Origin: a virus
IMG/VR virus record: IMGVR_UViG_3300035698_013479
Coordinates: 1-27,291 of that record
DNA length: 27,291 bases
Strand: one strand, 5' to 3'
Below, one piece after another: positions 6,062 to 13,990 of this stretch (position 1 is its first letter; each line of letters begins with the position of its first letter). Below the pieces are notes generated by a model. The model was not told the origin of the DNA and did no database searches. It was given only the letters and a program-made list of their open reading frames with translations. The translations under genes and the position numbers were made by a program.

Positions 6062-6865
6062 AACACCGATTACGAAGGCGAAATCAAATCCCAGGGCGAT
6101 ACGGTTCACATCCGGAATATCCCTGAAATGGTCATCAGTGATCACGCGATTGACCAGGAACTTAACTACGACCGTCCGAAAACCACTGTAACGGACCTGC
6201 TTATCGACAAAGGTAAGAGCTATTCTTTCTCGGTCAACAAGATTGAGGAAGTACAGTCTGACCTGAATTACGTCGAGAAGTGGACCGCCGATGCAGGCGA
6301 ACGGATGGGGATTGCAATCGATACCGCGATTCTCGCAGACGTTTATTCGGATGCACATGCCAGCAATTCTGGCGCAACAGCCGGTAAGATTACGAGCGCC
6401 ATGGATCTTGGTGCTTCCGGGGCTCCCCTTTCGGTCGATAAGACCTCCATCCTGGATGTTCTTGTCGATTGCAACGTTACCCTCGGTGAGCAGGATGTAC
6501 CCGAGTCGGGCCGATGGATAGTATTGCCAGAGATTTTTTGTGGCATGATCCTGAAATCCGACCTGAAAGACGCTTCCCTGTCCGGTGACGGAGAGTCCAT
6601 TATCCGGAACGGAAGGCAGGGGCGTGTAGGCGATTTTACCATTTACAAGAGCAACAGCATCGCCACCACGACCGATGGAACCGATACGGTCCACAACATC
6701 ATCTTCGGATCCACGGAAGCCATTACCTTTGCTTCCCAGCTGGTAGACCATGAAACCCTGAAGAATCCCAAAACATTCGGTGACTTGATTCGGGGTCTGC
6801 AGGTTTACGGCTACAAGGTCGTGAAACCCGAAGCCCTTGGGCATCTCTACGCCATGGTGGGCTAA
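6062..6865 (+). CDS. Major capsid protein, exon 2 (residues 41-307)
   Basis: This is the main part of the HK97-fold coat protein. It starts NTDYEGEIKSQGDTVHIRNI and continues with MVISDHAIDQELNYDRPKTT and VNKIEEVQSDLNYVEKW, the segments that typify this phage capsid family (extended N-arm, E-loop, then the helical spine). The C-terminus (LIRGLQVYGYKVVKPEALGH) is the P-domain strand that usually closes these proteins. An apparent start at ATG 6128 is an internal methionine: the frame is open and family-like from 6062, and the missing N-terminus lies in exon 1 at 4907-5026, across the group I intron. High expression is expected; a very stable hairpin follows at 6885-6911. Confidence 0.85.
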   Translation, partial: NTDYEGEIKSQGDTVHIRNIPEMVISDHAIDQELNYDRPKTTVTDLLIDKGKSYSFSVNKIEEVQSDLNYVEKWTADAGERMGIAIDTAILADVYSDAHASNSGATAGKITSAMDLGASGAPLSVDKTSILDVLVDCNVTLGEQDVPESGRWIVLPEIFCGMILKSDLKDASLSGDGESIIRNGRQGRVGDFTIYKSNSIATTTDGTDTVHNIIFGSTEAITFASQLVDHETLKNPKTFGDLIRGLQVYGYKVVKPEALGHLYAMVG

Positions 6866-6884
6866 AACAGGCTAACACTTAACC

Positions 6885-6911
6885 GGGGCAGGGGGGCAAT
6901 CTCCCTGTCCC
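6885..6911. other. Very stable intercistronic hairpin after capsid gene
   Basis: GGGGCAGGGGG (6885-6895) pairs with CTCCCTGTCCC (6901-6911) as 11 bp including two G-U pairs, with a 5-base loop. No U-run follows, so it is more likely an mRNA-stabilising or processing structure than a terminator, although partial termination is possible. Confidence 0.6.
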
Positions 6912-6923
6912 TATAAACCTAAC

Positions 6924-6947
6924 GGCGAGAGGCAAAAGTGTCTCGTC
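6924..6947. other. Second intercistronic hairpin after capsid gene
   Basis: GGCGAGA (6924-6930) pairs with TCTCGTC (6941-6947) as seven bp with one G-U pair around a 10-base loop. It stands just before the AAAAAGGAGA ribosome binding site of the next gene at 6968 and leaves that site exposed. Confidence 0.45.
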
Positions 6948-6967
6948 ACTAAAAAGGAGATTGTACC

Positions 6968-7435
6968 ATGGCGACTATCGATTATACCGGAGACGGCGGC
7001 GCATACGCACCCAATATGTTTGCTTCCAAAGCTCCCCTTGTCTGTTTTTACAGACGCTTGAAGGTGGCTGATATTATAGCCTCAAACGCCCTAATGACCA
7101 CCAACGGGTATATCGCAGCAGACGATATCGTTCAGGCGTTAGATATCCCCATCGGTTTTGTGCTTGATAAAGCGATTCTTCGCATTATCACCGCTCACAC
7201 CGCTGACGTAAATGCCGAAGTTGGCGTGGCGGGTGGCGCGGAAATGATCGCAAGCATGGACATGGACGGTGCGGCCGGTGTGATAACCGCTTCCCTTACG
7301 GGTGATTCATACGCCCACGGCAAGTGCTTTTATGCCGCCGATACCATTGATATTCAGTACATCACCGCCAACTGTGTTGTTGGTGAGTCTGAACTCTTTG
7401 TTCTCGGTCACATGCTGGTGCTTGGAACCGCATAA
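6968..7435 (+). CDS. Putative head decoration or minor structural protein (155 aa)
   Basis: The position directly after the coat gene, with hairpins on both sides and a strong ribosome binding site (AAAAAGGAGA, 6951-6960), suggests a highly expressed structural protein. The sequence is rich in alanine, glycine and small hydrophobic residues, with short beta-like strands (VLDKAILRIITAHT, GVITASLTGDSYA, DTIDIQYITANCVV). It has no charged coiled coil and no signal peptide. This fits a small beta-sandwich protein that could decorate the capsid or cover its joints. I do not recognise a named family, so the role is inferred from position and composition. Confidence 0.6.
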   Translation: MATIDYTGDGGAYAPNMFASKAPLVCFYRRLKVADIIASNALMTTNGYIAADDIVQALDIPIGFVLDKAILRIITAHTADVNAEVGVAGGAEMIASMDMDGAAGVITASLTGDSYAHGKCFYAADTIDIQYITANCVVGESELFVLGHMLVLGTA

Positions 7436-7444
7436 ACCATCAAC

Positions 7445-7470
7445 CGGAGGGGGCTTAACGGCTCCCTCCG
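7445..7470. other. Stable intercistronic hairpin containing a GGAGGG sequence
   Basis: CGGAGGGGGC (7445-7454) pairs with GCTCCCTCCG (7461-7470) as 10 bp with one G-U pair and a TTAACG loop. It follows the decoration-like gene and buries a GGAGGG sequence in its stem. No U-run follows. It is similar in design to the hairpin at 6885-6911. Confidence 0.55.
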
Positions 7471-7491
7471 TATAAGAAAGGATGTTTTGCA

Positions 7492-7944
7492 ATGGCAGAC
7501 ATACCGAAAGACCTTTTAAGACAGGTATCAACAAACCGTATCTATGTTGCGACACCATTGCAGGCGCTACGGGCCGATATGGTGCCGCTCGACCCGAGAG
7601 AGGTTAAGCGGGGTTCGGGTGGCTATGAATATCACCCGATTGAACGCTTTGGGCTTAATGTCCCAGACGTGACGGACGAAGCACCGAGTGAAGTTGCGCC
7701 CCCGGCAGCGGAGCCGGAGGCAAAAGACAAGGAAGTTTCAGAAAAACCCGAAGGCGATACCTTTGAAGTCAAAAAGATCCCTTCAAAGATGAGCAGGCTT
7801 GAGCTCAGAACGCTTGCCGATGAAATAAACGCCCGGTTTCCGGAACTGGCTTTAGTGTTTGAGCCAGACGCGAAACGAGGCTTTATGATTTCAAAGTGCG
7901 CCGCTGCTCTGAACCAGATCGCAGAAATGGCCGAACAGGAATAA
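7492..7944 (+). CDS. Hypothetical head or connector-associated protein (150 aa)
   Basis: ATG 7492 follows AAAGGA at 7477-7482. The N-terminal 60 residues contain RIYVATPLQALRADMVPLDP. They are followed by an acidic, proline- and alanine-rich linker (about residues 60-95, e.g. EAPSEVAPPAAEPEAKDK) and a compact helical C-terminal domain (SRLELRTLADEINARFPELA, then a basic stretch). The two-domain arrangement around a flexible linker is typical of small phage virion accessory proteins between coat and adaptor genes. Family not recognised. The gene ends three bases before the next start. Confidence 0.6.
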   Translation: MADIPKDLLRQVSTNRIYVATPLQALRADMVPLDPREVKRGSGGYEYHPIERFGLNVPDVTDEAPSEVAPPAAEPEAKDKEVSEKPEGDTFEVKKIPSKMSRLELRTLADEINARFPELALVFEPDAKRGFMISKCAAALNQIAEMAEQE

Positions 7945-7947
7945 ATC

Positions 7948-8817
7948 ATGAGCAAAGCACTTACCTTGTGGCACCCGGAAGTATTGCCAGATGTGCCGGG
8001 TTGCCCGAAAAGCATTGTGACAAACGCTCTCAGGCATATCATACGCAACTTTTGCGAAAAGACCCTACTATGGACCGAGAAACATTCCACTATCAGCCTG
8101 GTAGCCGTCTCAGGCACCGACATTGCTTTTGTTTCTGGAACCCCTGCTACAATTACGTCCACGAGTACTGATTTTGATGCAGCCGGTTTTGTCGCTGGCC
8201 AGATCATAAACACCGATAGTGACGAGAATCCAGGCCCGTTTACGCTCAATACCGTTGCGGCCAACACGTTAACCCTTGTTACCGGGGATGTTGTGACGAG
8301 CGAAAGCGTGGGTGCTTCGGTCAAGGCAGGTGCGGCAACATACACCCTTACGTCAAGTAATGGCGAAATCGTTGGAATCGATGACAAGGTGTATCTTGAC
8401 CACATCCCGATTTATTCCACGTCAGAGTGGCAGCTTAACCACGATCTGTATTTGTGGCAGAAGAACATGGAATCAGACCCGAGATTCTACCTAATGGAGA
8501 ATGACAGGTATATTCGCCTGATTTACTGCCCGAATGAAGCTCAGACAGGAGCCTTAGAGGTCTGGGTGGTCTTAAAACCCCTTTCCACCGCTACGACCGT
8601 TGAAGACTTCATCTACAACGATCACATGGATATCATCACGGACGGCACCCGGGGCAGATTGTTACGGCTGAAAAACCAACCATGGACGGACACAAAGGCC
8701 GCAGAGTTTTACCGCAAGAAATATGAGAGGGACCGGGACATAGTTGGGGCCACAAAGAAACGTGACGGGTATGTTCAGAAATCCTCACAGATTAAGCGAA
8801 GGAGTTGGGTGGGCTAA
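7948..8817 (+). CDS. Tail or head-tail adaptor protein with inserted beta domain (289 aa)
   Basis: The two ends look like one domain: residues 1-48 (VLPDVPGCPKSIVTNALRHI, ending at CEKTLLWTE) and residues about 130-289 (VYLDHIPIYSTSEWQLNHDL, YLMENDRYIRLIYCPNEAQT, then YRKKYERDRDIVG). This resembles connector or tail-tube-type proteins of short-tailed phages. Between them, residues about 50-125 form a separate beta-rich unit (ITSTSTDFDAAGFVAGQIIN, TLTLVTGDVV) of a kind seen in many phage structural proteins. The insertion probably projects from the particle surface. The stop overlaps the next start by one base (8817), which indicates coupling. Confidence 0.6.
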   Translation: MSKALTLWHPEVLPDVPGCPKSIVTNALRHIIRNFCEKTLLWTEKHSTISLVAVSGTDIAFVSGTPATITSTSTDFDAAGFVAGQIINTDSDENPGPFTLNTVAANTLTLVTGDVVTSESVGASVKAGAATYTLTSSNGEIVGIDDKVYLDHIPIYSTSEWQLNHDLYLWQKNMESDPRFYLMENDRYIRLIYCPNEAQTGALEVWVVLKPLSTATTVEDFIYNDHMDIITDGTRGRLLRLKNQPWTDTKAAEFYRKKYERDRDIVGATKKRDGYVQKSSQIKRRSWVG

Positions 8818-9488
8818 TGGGTACGATTTTAAGTTCAGCGATTGTCGATAAGTCCGAACTGCAGTTATTTGACGAAGGGAACACTCGCCATGGCGCCGAC
8901 GATCTTTTTGGATGGCTGAAGTCCGGACAAAGGCAGGCGGCGATATTAAAACCCGATGTTTCGGTTACGAACGCAGGAAGCGGAGCATTGGCCGCTGGTG
9001 TTAAGCAGACCATACCAACGGGCGGCACACAGATCCTAAACGCCACCCATAATCTTGGGACGGATGGAACAACACCAGGCGCCGCAATCGATATCGTGAC
9101 ACTCAAGACCATGGCAGCACTCAACCCGACATGGACAACCGACACCGCAGCCGCAACCGTCGAAAATGTCATGCTCGATGAAAATGATCTGAAAAATTAT
9201 TACGTTTATCCCCAGCAACCAGCCGCAAGCCAGGGCCACATCAACCTTGTCTATGGCATTACGCCGGCAGACCCGGCAACAATAGCGACCGCAATCACCC
9301 TGGACGATATTTATGAAACAGTCCTTCTTGATTACATCCTTTACCGGGCTTTCGGAAAAGACGGCCAACAATCGGCTTTCGCGCTAAACAAATCGCTTCA
9401 ACACTGGAACTTTTTTGTAGAGGCCTTGGGACGTAAAGACCTGAAAGAAAAACTCGATCATCCAAAACCGAGCAAAAAGAATGAATAG
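8817..9488 (+). CDS. Adaptor-type structural protein (223 aa)
   Basis: I chose ATG 8817, which overlaps the preceding TAA by one base; a TTG at 8805 lies too close to the GAAGGAG site (8798-8804). The middle (DLKNYYVYPQQPAASQGHIN, then LVYGITPA) and the C-terminal helix with DYILYRAFGKDGQQSAFALN are characteristic of a recurrent phage adaptor-like family in which a beta barrel is followed by an 'LYRAxxKD' helix. This family usually lies between coat and tail genes in short-tailed phages and is thought to join head and tail. The basic tail ends in KKNE and overlaps the next gene by 8 bases. Confidence 0.6.
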   Translation: MGTILSSAIVDKSELQLFDEGNTRHGADDLFGWLKSGQRQAAILKPDVSVTNAGSGALAAGVKQTIPTGGTQILNATHNLGTDGTTPGAAIDIVTLKTMAALNPTWTTDTAAATVENVMLDENDLKNYYVYPQQPAASQGHINLVYGITPADPATIATAITLDDIYETVLLDYILYRAFGKDGQQSAFALNKSLQHWNFFVEALGRKDLKEKLDHPKPSKKNE

Positions 9489-12153
9489 AATCTCAATACA
9501 TAACCCCAAGGGCATTATTCCGAGCCGTGACGCACACCTATTGCCGAACAGCTTTGCTCAAAAGGCCTTTAACTGTGATTTCACCAAAGGCACATTAAAG
9601 CCACTGGCAGACCTGAACACAGACACGACATTTACCGCCCCTGGTGCATTAAGAACCCTGTATAAATACGAATCTAATTGGGTGCACTGGCTATCAGCGT
9701 TAATAACAGTCATTCGGCTTCAACTTGCGGCGTCAGATGATCGGGTAATGTACACAGACGGCAGCACGTACCCCAAACAGTTTGATTCTAACTTAATGGC
9801 GGCTACTGGGACACCGGGGGTTGATCAGGCCACAATTACCGGGATTGCAAAAGGCGTCACGGCTACCGTGACAGCGGCGGCTCACGGATTTAGTAACGCT
9901 GACACGATTAGCATTGACGGTACTTACAGCGGTATGTACCAAGTAAACCACCATACCTTCACCGTTGCGAATAAAACAGACGACACATTTGTGCTTTCTG
10001 GCATAGACACTTCTTTGTATGGAACTTTCACAGGTACCGCAACCGCAACCAAGTCTTTTGATTATCGCAGGGTCGGGATTCCAGCCCCAGGAAACGCATT
10101 AACCGTTGCAGCTGTAGGTGCGGGTGCTGATGATAAGAAAAAATATACAGTCGCGTGGGTTTATACGTATGTGGTAAAATGGGCCGATGGCACTGAAGAA
10201 GAAAGCCCCCCATCACCCGTATCTGCCATTGCCGACATGGAAGGGAACCAATACGCAGAGCTTAATGCTGTTCATGCAGAGAAACCGCCCCCCACCCTGG
10301 GCGTGAACGGCAACAGCATTACCCATGTGAGAATTTATCGTCTTGATTCAGCTACATCGGGCGCGTCCTACAGGCGAATAAAGTCGAGGTCTACCAGCTT
10401 CAGCGAAGCTACCGCTTTTTGGTATGACATCCCCATCGCGGATTGGTGGCCACAGGGAGACTCTCACGGTGTAAGTATCTATGATTCAGATGGAACGGGT
10501 TTAGATATATGGGACAACGCAAAAGACTATGAGATTGACACAACCAAGTGGGCAAACCCTCCGACAGATTTAACAAATATCATTCAGTATCAAAACGGCA
10601 TTATAGCCGGGACTTCCGGCAAGAACGTGTGTTTGTGTGAACCGTTCGTGTTCTACGCCTGGCCGACAGCGTACCGGCTCCCGGTTGACTATACACCGGT
10701 TGCGCTCGGAGTCTATAACAGATCGTTGGTTGTCGGCACAGAAGCATATCCGTACATTATTTATGGAACAAACGCCTCAACCATGGGGAAAGATCGTCTT
10801 CCGTGGCTTCAGAGATGTATGTCAAAGAGAGGCATGATCTCAACAGAGGACGGGGTTTTTTATGTCTGCCCTGACGGAATTTTTAGAATTAATTATTCCA
10901 AGGGGTGGGGTGGAGTCCTTGCAACCAAGGGGATTATTGCCAAAGCAGAGTGGGAAGCATTGCCGCCTACCGGAAAGACACTCGCAGACATCACGGCATA
11001 TTATTACGACGGCATGTTCTTTGGGTTTTTTGATGGTTCAAGAGAAGGATTTGTTTTTAATTTTGGAGAAGATCCGTTCTTTATAAAAATACTCCTGAAT
11101 AAAACCTTTTATCATGGCCTCATAGACGAAGAAGACGATGATCTTGTTCTTTTAACCAATACGGGCGGTGCTAATTATTACGCCGATGAATTAGATAGAT
11201 CGGCCAGTGATATGGCATATAAATGGTTATCAAAAGACTTTCAGACCAGATATAAAAACTATGCTGCATGTAGGATCAGGGGGGCTCAAACCGCCGCAAG
11301 CCCAATTGTGATGATACCATTTGGCGGCGGGTCACAGTTACAGAGAAAACATGTCGCATCAAGCGAACTTCCGACCAGTGTTGTGGCTGAATGGAAATTC
11401 GATGGAGATGCCACTGACGAGCAGGACACTTACGACGCAACCCTGACAGGCTGTAAGTGGGGTGCAGGCCCCAAGGGGTTCGCTCTCGAATTAAACGGTA
11501 CGAGTGACTACGCCGATGCCGGCGACCCTTTTGAAAGCACATTTCAAGCCAGCTTTGGAATAGAACTGTGTTTTAATTTAGACGATGGAATACCGGCAAA
11601 CAACAACTATTTATTCGGGGTTGCAAACGCATTAAATCAAGACTTGGTTGCTGCATATGTAAGCACTGGCGGGTGGCTTTATTTTTTATACAAGTCTAAT
11701 AATAACCAAGTCTTAGTTTCCTCTGGTAGTAATGTGATGGCAGACGGGCTTACGGGCTTTCAGCACCTTGTGTGTACGGTCGATACGGTTGCGGCCCTGG
11801 CGTATGTCTATCTTAACGGGGCTCTTTTAAACGTGGCGGTGTCAATCGCCGGCGTCACCATGGGAGACTATGCGTCAACCGCTAACCTTGTGTGGGGTGG
11901 CCGTAACATTGCCGGGTCAGTAGACTTGTTTGCTGCAGGCAGGGAATCCAATGCAAAGCTTTACAGTCAGGCAATAAGCGCAGCGCAGGCATTGGCGCTA
12001 TATAACGATTTTTGGTTTAAGGAAGTATCGAACGAAACGGCTTTCCCTCTACCAGGGGTGGCACAGTTTAAAAAGCATGAGTTTGAATTTCTCGGAAAGG
12101 CTGAAATGGAATCAGCGGTTATCGCAACATCAATGGAAGAATTAGATGGCTAA
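9481..12153 (+). CDS. Tail stabilisation-type protein with FCCH-like and LamG-like domains (890 aa)
   Basis: The N-terminus (GIIPSRDAHLLPNSFAQKAF, NCDFTKGTLKPL) is the pattern of podovirus tail stabilisation or tail-tube B-like proteins, which close the tail and carry appendages. Residues about 111-193 form an inserted beta unit (VTATVTAAAHGFSNADTISI, HTFTVANKTDDTFVLSGID) resembling the FCCH-type domain found in many phage structural proteins. Residues about 636-850 are a concanavalin-A or laminin-G-like lectin domain: EWKFDGDATDEQDTYDATLT, ELNGTSDYADAG, LVCTVDTVAALAYVYLNGAL and LYSQAISAAQALALYND. The lectin domain could bind surface glycans of the host. Overlaps of 8 bases at both ends tie it to its neighbours. 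Confidence 0.75.
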   Translation: MNRISIHNPKGIIPSRDAHLLPNSFAQKAFNCDFTKGTLKPLADLNTDTTFTAPGALRTLYKYESNWVHWLSALITVIRLQLAASDDRVMYTDGSTYPKQFDSNLMAATGTPGVDQATITGIAKGVTATVTAAAHGFSNADTISIDGTYSGMYQVNHHTFTVANKTDDTFVLSGIDTSLYGTFTGTATATKSFDYRRVGIPAPGNALTVAAVGAGADDKKKYTVAWVYTYVVKWADGTEEESPPSPVSAIADMEGNQYAELNAVHAEKPPPTLGVNGNSITHVRIYRLDSATSGASYRRIKSRSTSFSEATAFWYDIPIADWWPQGDSHGVSIYDSDGTGLDIWDNAKDYEIDTTKWANPPTDLTNIIQYQNGIIAGTSGKNVCLCEPFVFYAWPTAYRLPVDYTPVALGVYNRSLVVGTEAYPYIIYGTNASTMGKDRLPWLQRCMSKRGMISTEDGVFYVCPDGIFRINYSKGWGGVLATKGIIAKAEWEALPPTGKTLADITAYYYDGMFFGFFDGSREGFVFNFGEDPFFIKILLNKTFYHGLIDEEDDDLVLLTNTGGANYYADELDRSASDMAYKWLSKDFQTRYKNYAACRIRGAQTAASPIVMIPFGGGSQLQRKHVASSELPTSVVAEWKFDGDATDEQDTYDATLTGCKWGAGPKGFALELNGTSDYADAGDPFESTFQASFGIELCFNLDDGIPANNNYLFGVANALNQDLVAAYVSTGGWLYFLYKSNNNQVLVSSGSNVMADGLTGFQHLVCTVDTVAALAYVYLNGALLNVAVSIAGVTMGDYASTANLVWGGRNIAGSVDLFAAGRESNAKLYSQAISAAQALALYNDFWFKEVSNETAFPLPGVAQFKKHEFEFLGKAEMESAVIATSMEELDG

Positions 12154-12418
12154 TAAAATACCGGATATCGACATAGCCGACTTTAACTTTAGGCTGACCA
12201 CTAAAGAGGCCATTGATATATTAGCGAATAAGACAGACGCCACAGAGCTAAGGGCATTGCTTTACGGCGATTTGTACCCAACGGATGACATAATGGAACT
12301 CGACCAAACGCCCCTGCTTCCAGCTAACGACCCTGACCAAGATAATCATGCCACGAGAAAGAGGTATGTAGACAAGATGGACAGACGGGCATTCTTTTTT
12401 GGAGTTCTAAATGGATGA
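12146..12418 (+). CDS. Small tail protein with fibre-like C-terminal motif (90 aa)
   Basis: The start at 12146 overlaps the end of the large tail gene by 8 bases. The C-terminal half contains DPDQDNHATRKRYVDKMDRR. The 'D-N-H-A-T-x-K-x-Y-V-D' pattern is well known near the ends of tail-fibre and collagen-like phage proteins, just before a trimerisation segment. Here it occurs in a very short protein that has no fibre repeats. It may be a truncated fibre, an adaptor for a fibre encoded elsewhere, or a fibre connector. The N-terminal half is helical (TTKEAIDILANKTDATELRA). Confidence 0.6.
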   Translation: MANKIPDIDIADFNFRLTTKEAIDILANKTDATELRALLYGDLYPTDDIMELDQTPLLPANDPDQDNHATRKRYVDKMDRRAFFFGVLNG

Positions 12419-12740
12419 TAAATACGGCAGGGTCGCGGCACTCAGGCCAGCAGATACAAATGAAGCGGAGCTATACGAAGTGCCTACCGGCATGGAGTTT
12501 GTTGGGTTGCTCAGTATTTGCAACCAGGATGGAAGCGCAAGAACCTTCAGGGCCGCACTCACGCTCACGAGTACCGCAGCAACGGGTAAGGATTGGTTAG
12601 CATACGATGAGTCAGTGCCAGCGAATACAAGCACATCAATCAAGGTGTCATTAGCCGCAGCGCAGACAATTCGAGTGCAGGCCGGGACCGTAGACGTTGT
12701 GAGTTTTGTTTTAACGGGACTATTGATCGATAACAGATAG
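12411..12740 (+). CDS. Small beta-sandwich virion protein (109 aa)
   Basis: ATG 12411 overlaps the previous stop by 8 bases. The sequence alternates beta strands throughout: GRVAALRPADTNEAELYEVP, then GLLSICNQDGSARTFRAALT, then TSIKVSLAAAQTIRVQAGTV. This arrangement is seen in small phage proteins that sit at tail or fibre tips and in similar beta-sandwich accessory proteins. It has no enzymatic motif. With the preceding 90-aa protein it may form a two-part receptor-contacting module that follows the lectin-bearing tail protein. Assignment is by pattern only. Confidence 0.6.
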   Translation: MDDKYGRVAALRPADTNEAELYEVPTGMEFVGLLSICNQDGSARTFRAALTLTSTAATGKDWLAYDESVPANTSTSIKVSLAAAQTIRVQAGTVDVVSFVLTGLLIDNR

Positions 12741-12758
12741 AAACAAAGGCAGGGAACA

Positions 12759-13979
12759 ATGACTGAATACAGACCTACACCGGATGACCCAACATCTCCA
12801 ACATACCCGCCTGACTCAAACCCAGGAGACTACACACAACCCGGATCGGGCGACAGTGATGCAACCACTCCTTCAAATACCACCACTCCAAGCGGTGGGG
12901 GCGGCGGGGATAGCGGGGCTCCCGATGGCTTGCAAGAACTACTAATAGGGGCAGACGTAACCCTTGACTTAATGGACCCGGCTTATTTGGCACTCCTGAC
13001 AGATCGCTTTGGGACAGAAGACCAGAGAACCGGAGTGCTTTGGAATTATTTCAGGTATGGCGTTCCCTATGACCCGACAGAAGAAGTGTGGGTGGACGCA
13101 GACGGAAATGTTGTTGACGATGCCCAGATGCAAAACCCTGATTACGTTGAGGGGAGCTCAGAACAGACATTAAACCCGGCACATGCGGAATATATTAGCA
13201 ATTACGATCCCGAGACGGACGGCGCTTACAACCCTCCACCTGAATACATTACGACCGAAACCGAGGGGCAGGGTGATCAATACCGTACGGACCTGAACAT
13301 TACCCCGTCAACCAGGGGTGATGTCGAGGGGTACGACCCTGAAGCCACGACGTCTGAAGCTGATTTAATTCAAGGTGGCTTTGACGCAGAGGGCAGGCTG
13401 CTTCCATTAAGAGAGGACGCAACAAGAGAGGGGCTTAATGCGGATATAGCAACCTCTAATCTTACCGAGACAGATGCAAATAGAGCCGTAGACCTGATTA
13501 CGTTTGGCGAAGAAAATGGACTTGGCGAACAAGAAATTTTAGCTCAATTAGCAGAAGCCGGATTCACAGAAGCAGACGCCAACTACGCGAAAGAACTTGT
13601 AGGCTATCGCAGGGATACCGGCGTCGATACAGCAGGGATAGACCTTGAAAAACAATCCATTGCCGATCAGTCTCTTGCAATGGATGAACGAGCACCCGTA
13701 AGAGAAGCCTTGTACACCGGAGCCTTAGAGGGTCTTGATACTGAAAAATACGCTCGCCAGGCCGCTTCCGAGGTCTCCAAGACTTGGGATGCTGGGCGGG
13801 AAGGACTTAACACTTCACTTGCTTTAAGAGGTGGCGCTCCGACAGCAGAGAACCAGGGCAGCAACATGGAACGGACCGCATTGATTAGTTCAGCAAAAAC
13901 CGGTGGCAGGAATTGGGCAGAGCAGGAATCTTTCAACCGGCTAAGTTCAGCCCTCAACACCGATACAATGAGTTTATAG
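12759..13979 (+). CDS. Putative internal virion protein with disordered N-terminus (406 aa)
   Basis: The first 55 residues are proline-, threonine-, serine- and glycine-rich and clearly disordered (for example TTPSGGGGGDSGAPDG). Residues about 60-220 are acidic, with little hydrophobic core. Residues about 235-290 contain two copies of a short helical motif (TETDANRAVDLITF and TEADANYAKELVGY). The C-terminal 110 residues are helical and end with SFNRLSSALNTDTMSL. The location between tail genes and the giant protein matches the position of internal core or ejection proteins in T7- and P22-like phages. Family not recognised; function is inferred from order and composition. Confidence 0.55.
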   Translation: MTEYRPTPDDPTSPTYPPDSNPGDYTQPGSGDSDATTPSNTTTPSGGGGGDSGAPDGLQELLIGADVTLDLMDPAYLALLTDRFGTEDQRTGVLWNYFRYGVPYDPTEEVWVDADGNVVDDAQMQNPDYVEGSSEQTLNPAHAEYISNYDPETDGAYNPPPEYITTETEGQGDQYRTDLNITPSTRGDVEGYDPEATTSEADLIQGGFDAEGRLLPLREDATREGLNADIATSNLTETDANRAVDLITFGEENGLGEQEILAQLAEAGFTEADANYAKELVGYRRDTGVDTAGIDLEKQSIADQSLAMDERAPVREALYTGALEGLDTEKYARQAASEVSKTWDAGREGLNTSLALRGGAPTAENQGSNMERTALISSAKTGGRNWAEQESFNRLSSALNTDTMSL

Positions 13980-13990
13980 GAGATAGTTCA

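Noticed and set aside
6044-6844. Long minus-strand ORF (266 aa) opposite the capsid gene
   Set aside because: It mirrors the coat-protein exon 2 frame, has no ribosome binding site and no family-like sequence; the plus strand is clearly coding.
6128-6865. Capsid gene starting at ATG 6128
   Set aside because: The frame is family-like upstream to 6062 and the N-terminal codons are found in exon 1 across the intron, so this methionine is internal.
4819-8306. Twelve-base exact repeat GACGAGCGAAAG at 4819-4830 and 8295-8306
   Set aside because: Several 12-base repeats are expected by chance in 27 kb, and the second copy is ordinary coding sequence.
7632-8405. Minus-strand ORF (257 aa) across two tail-region genes
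   Set aside because: It spans the boundary of two well-supported plus-strand genes and has low-complexity S/A/V-rich composition typical of an antisense shadow.
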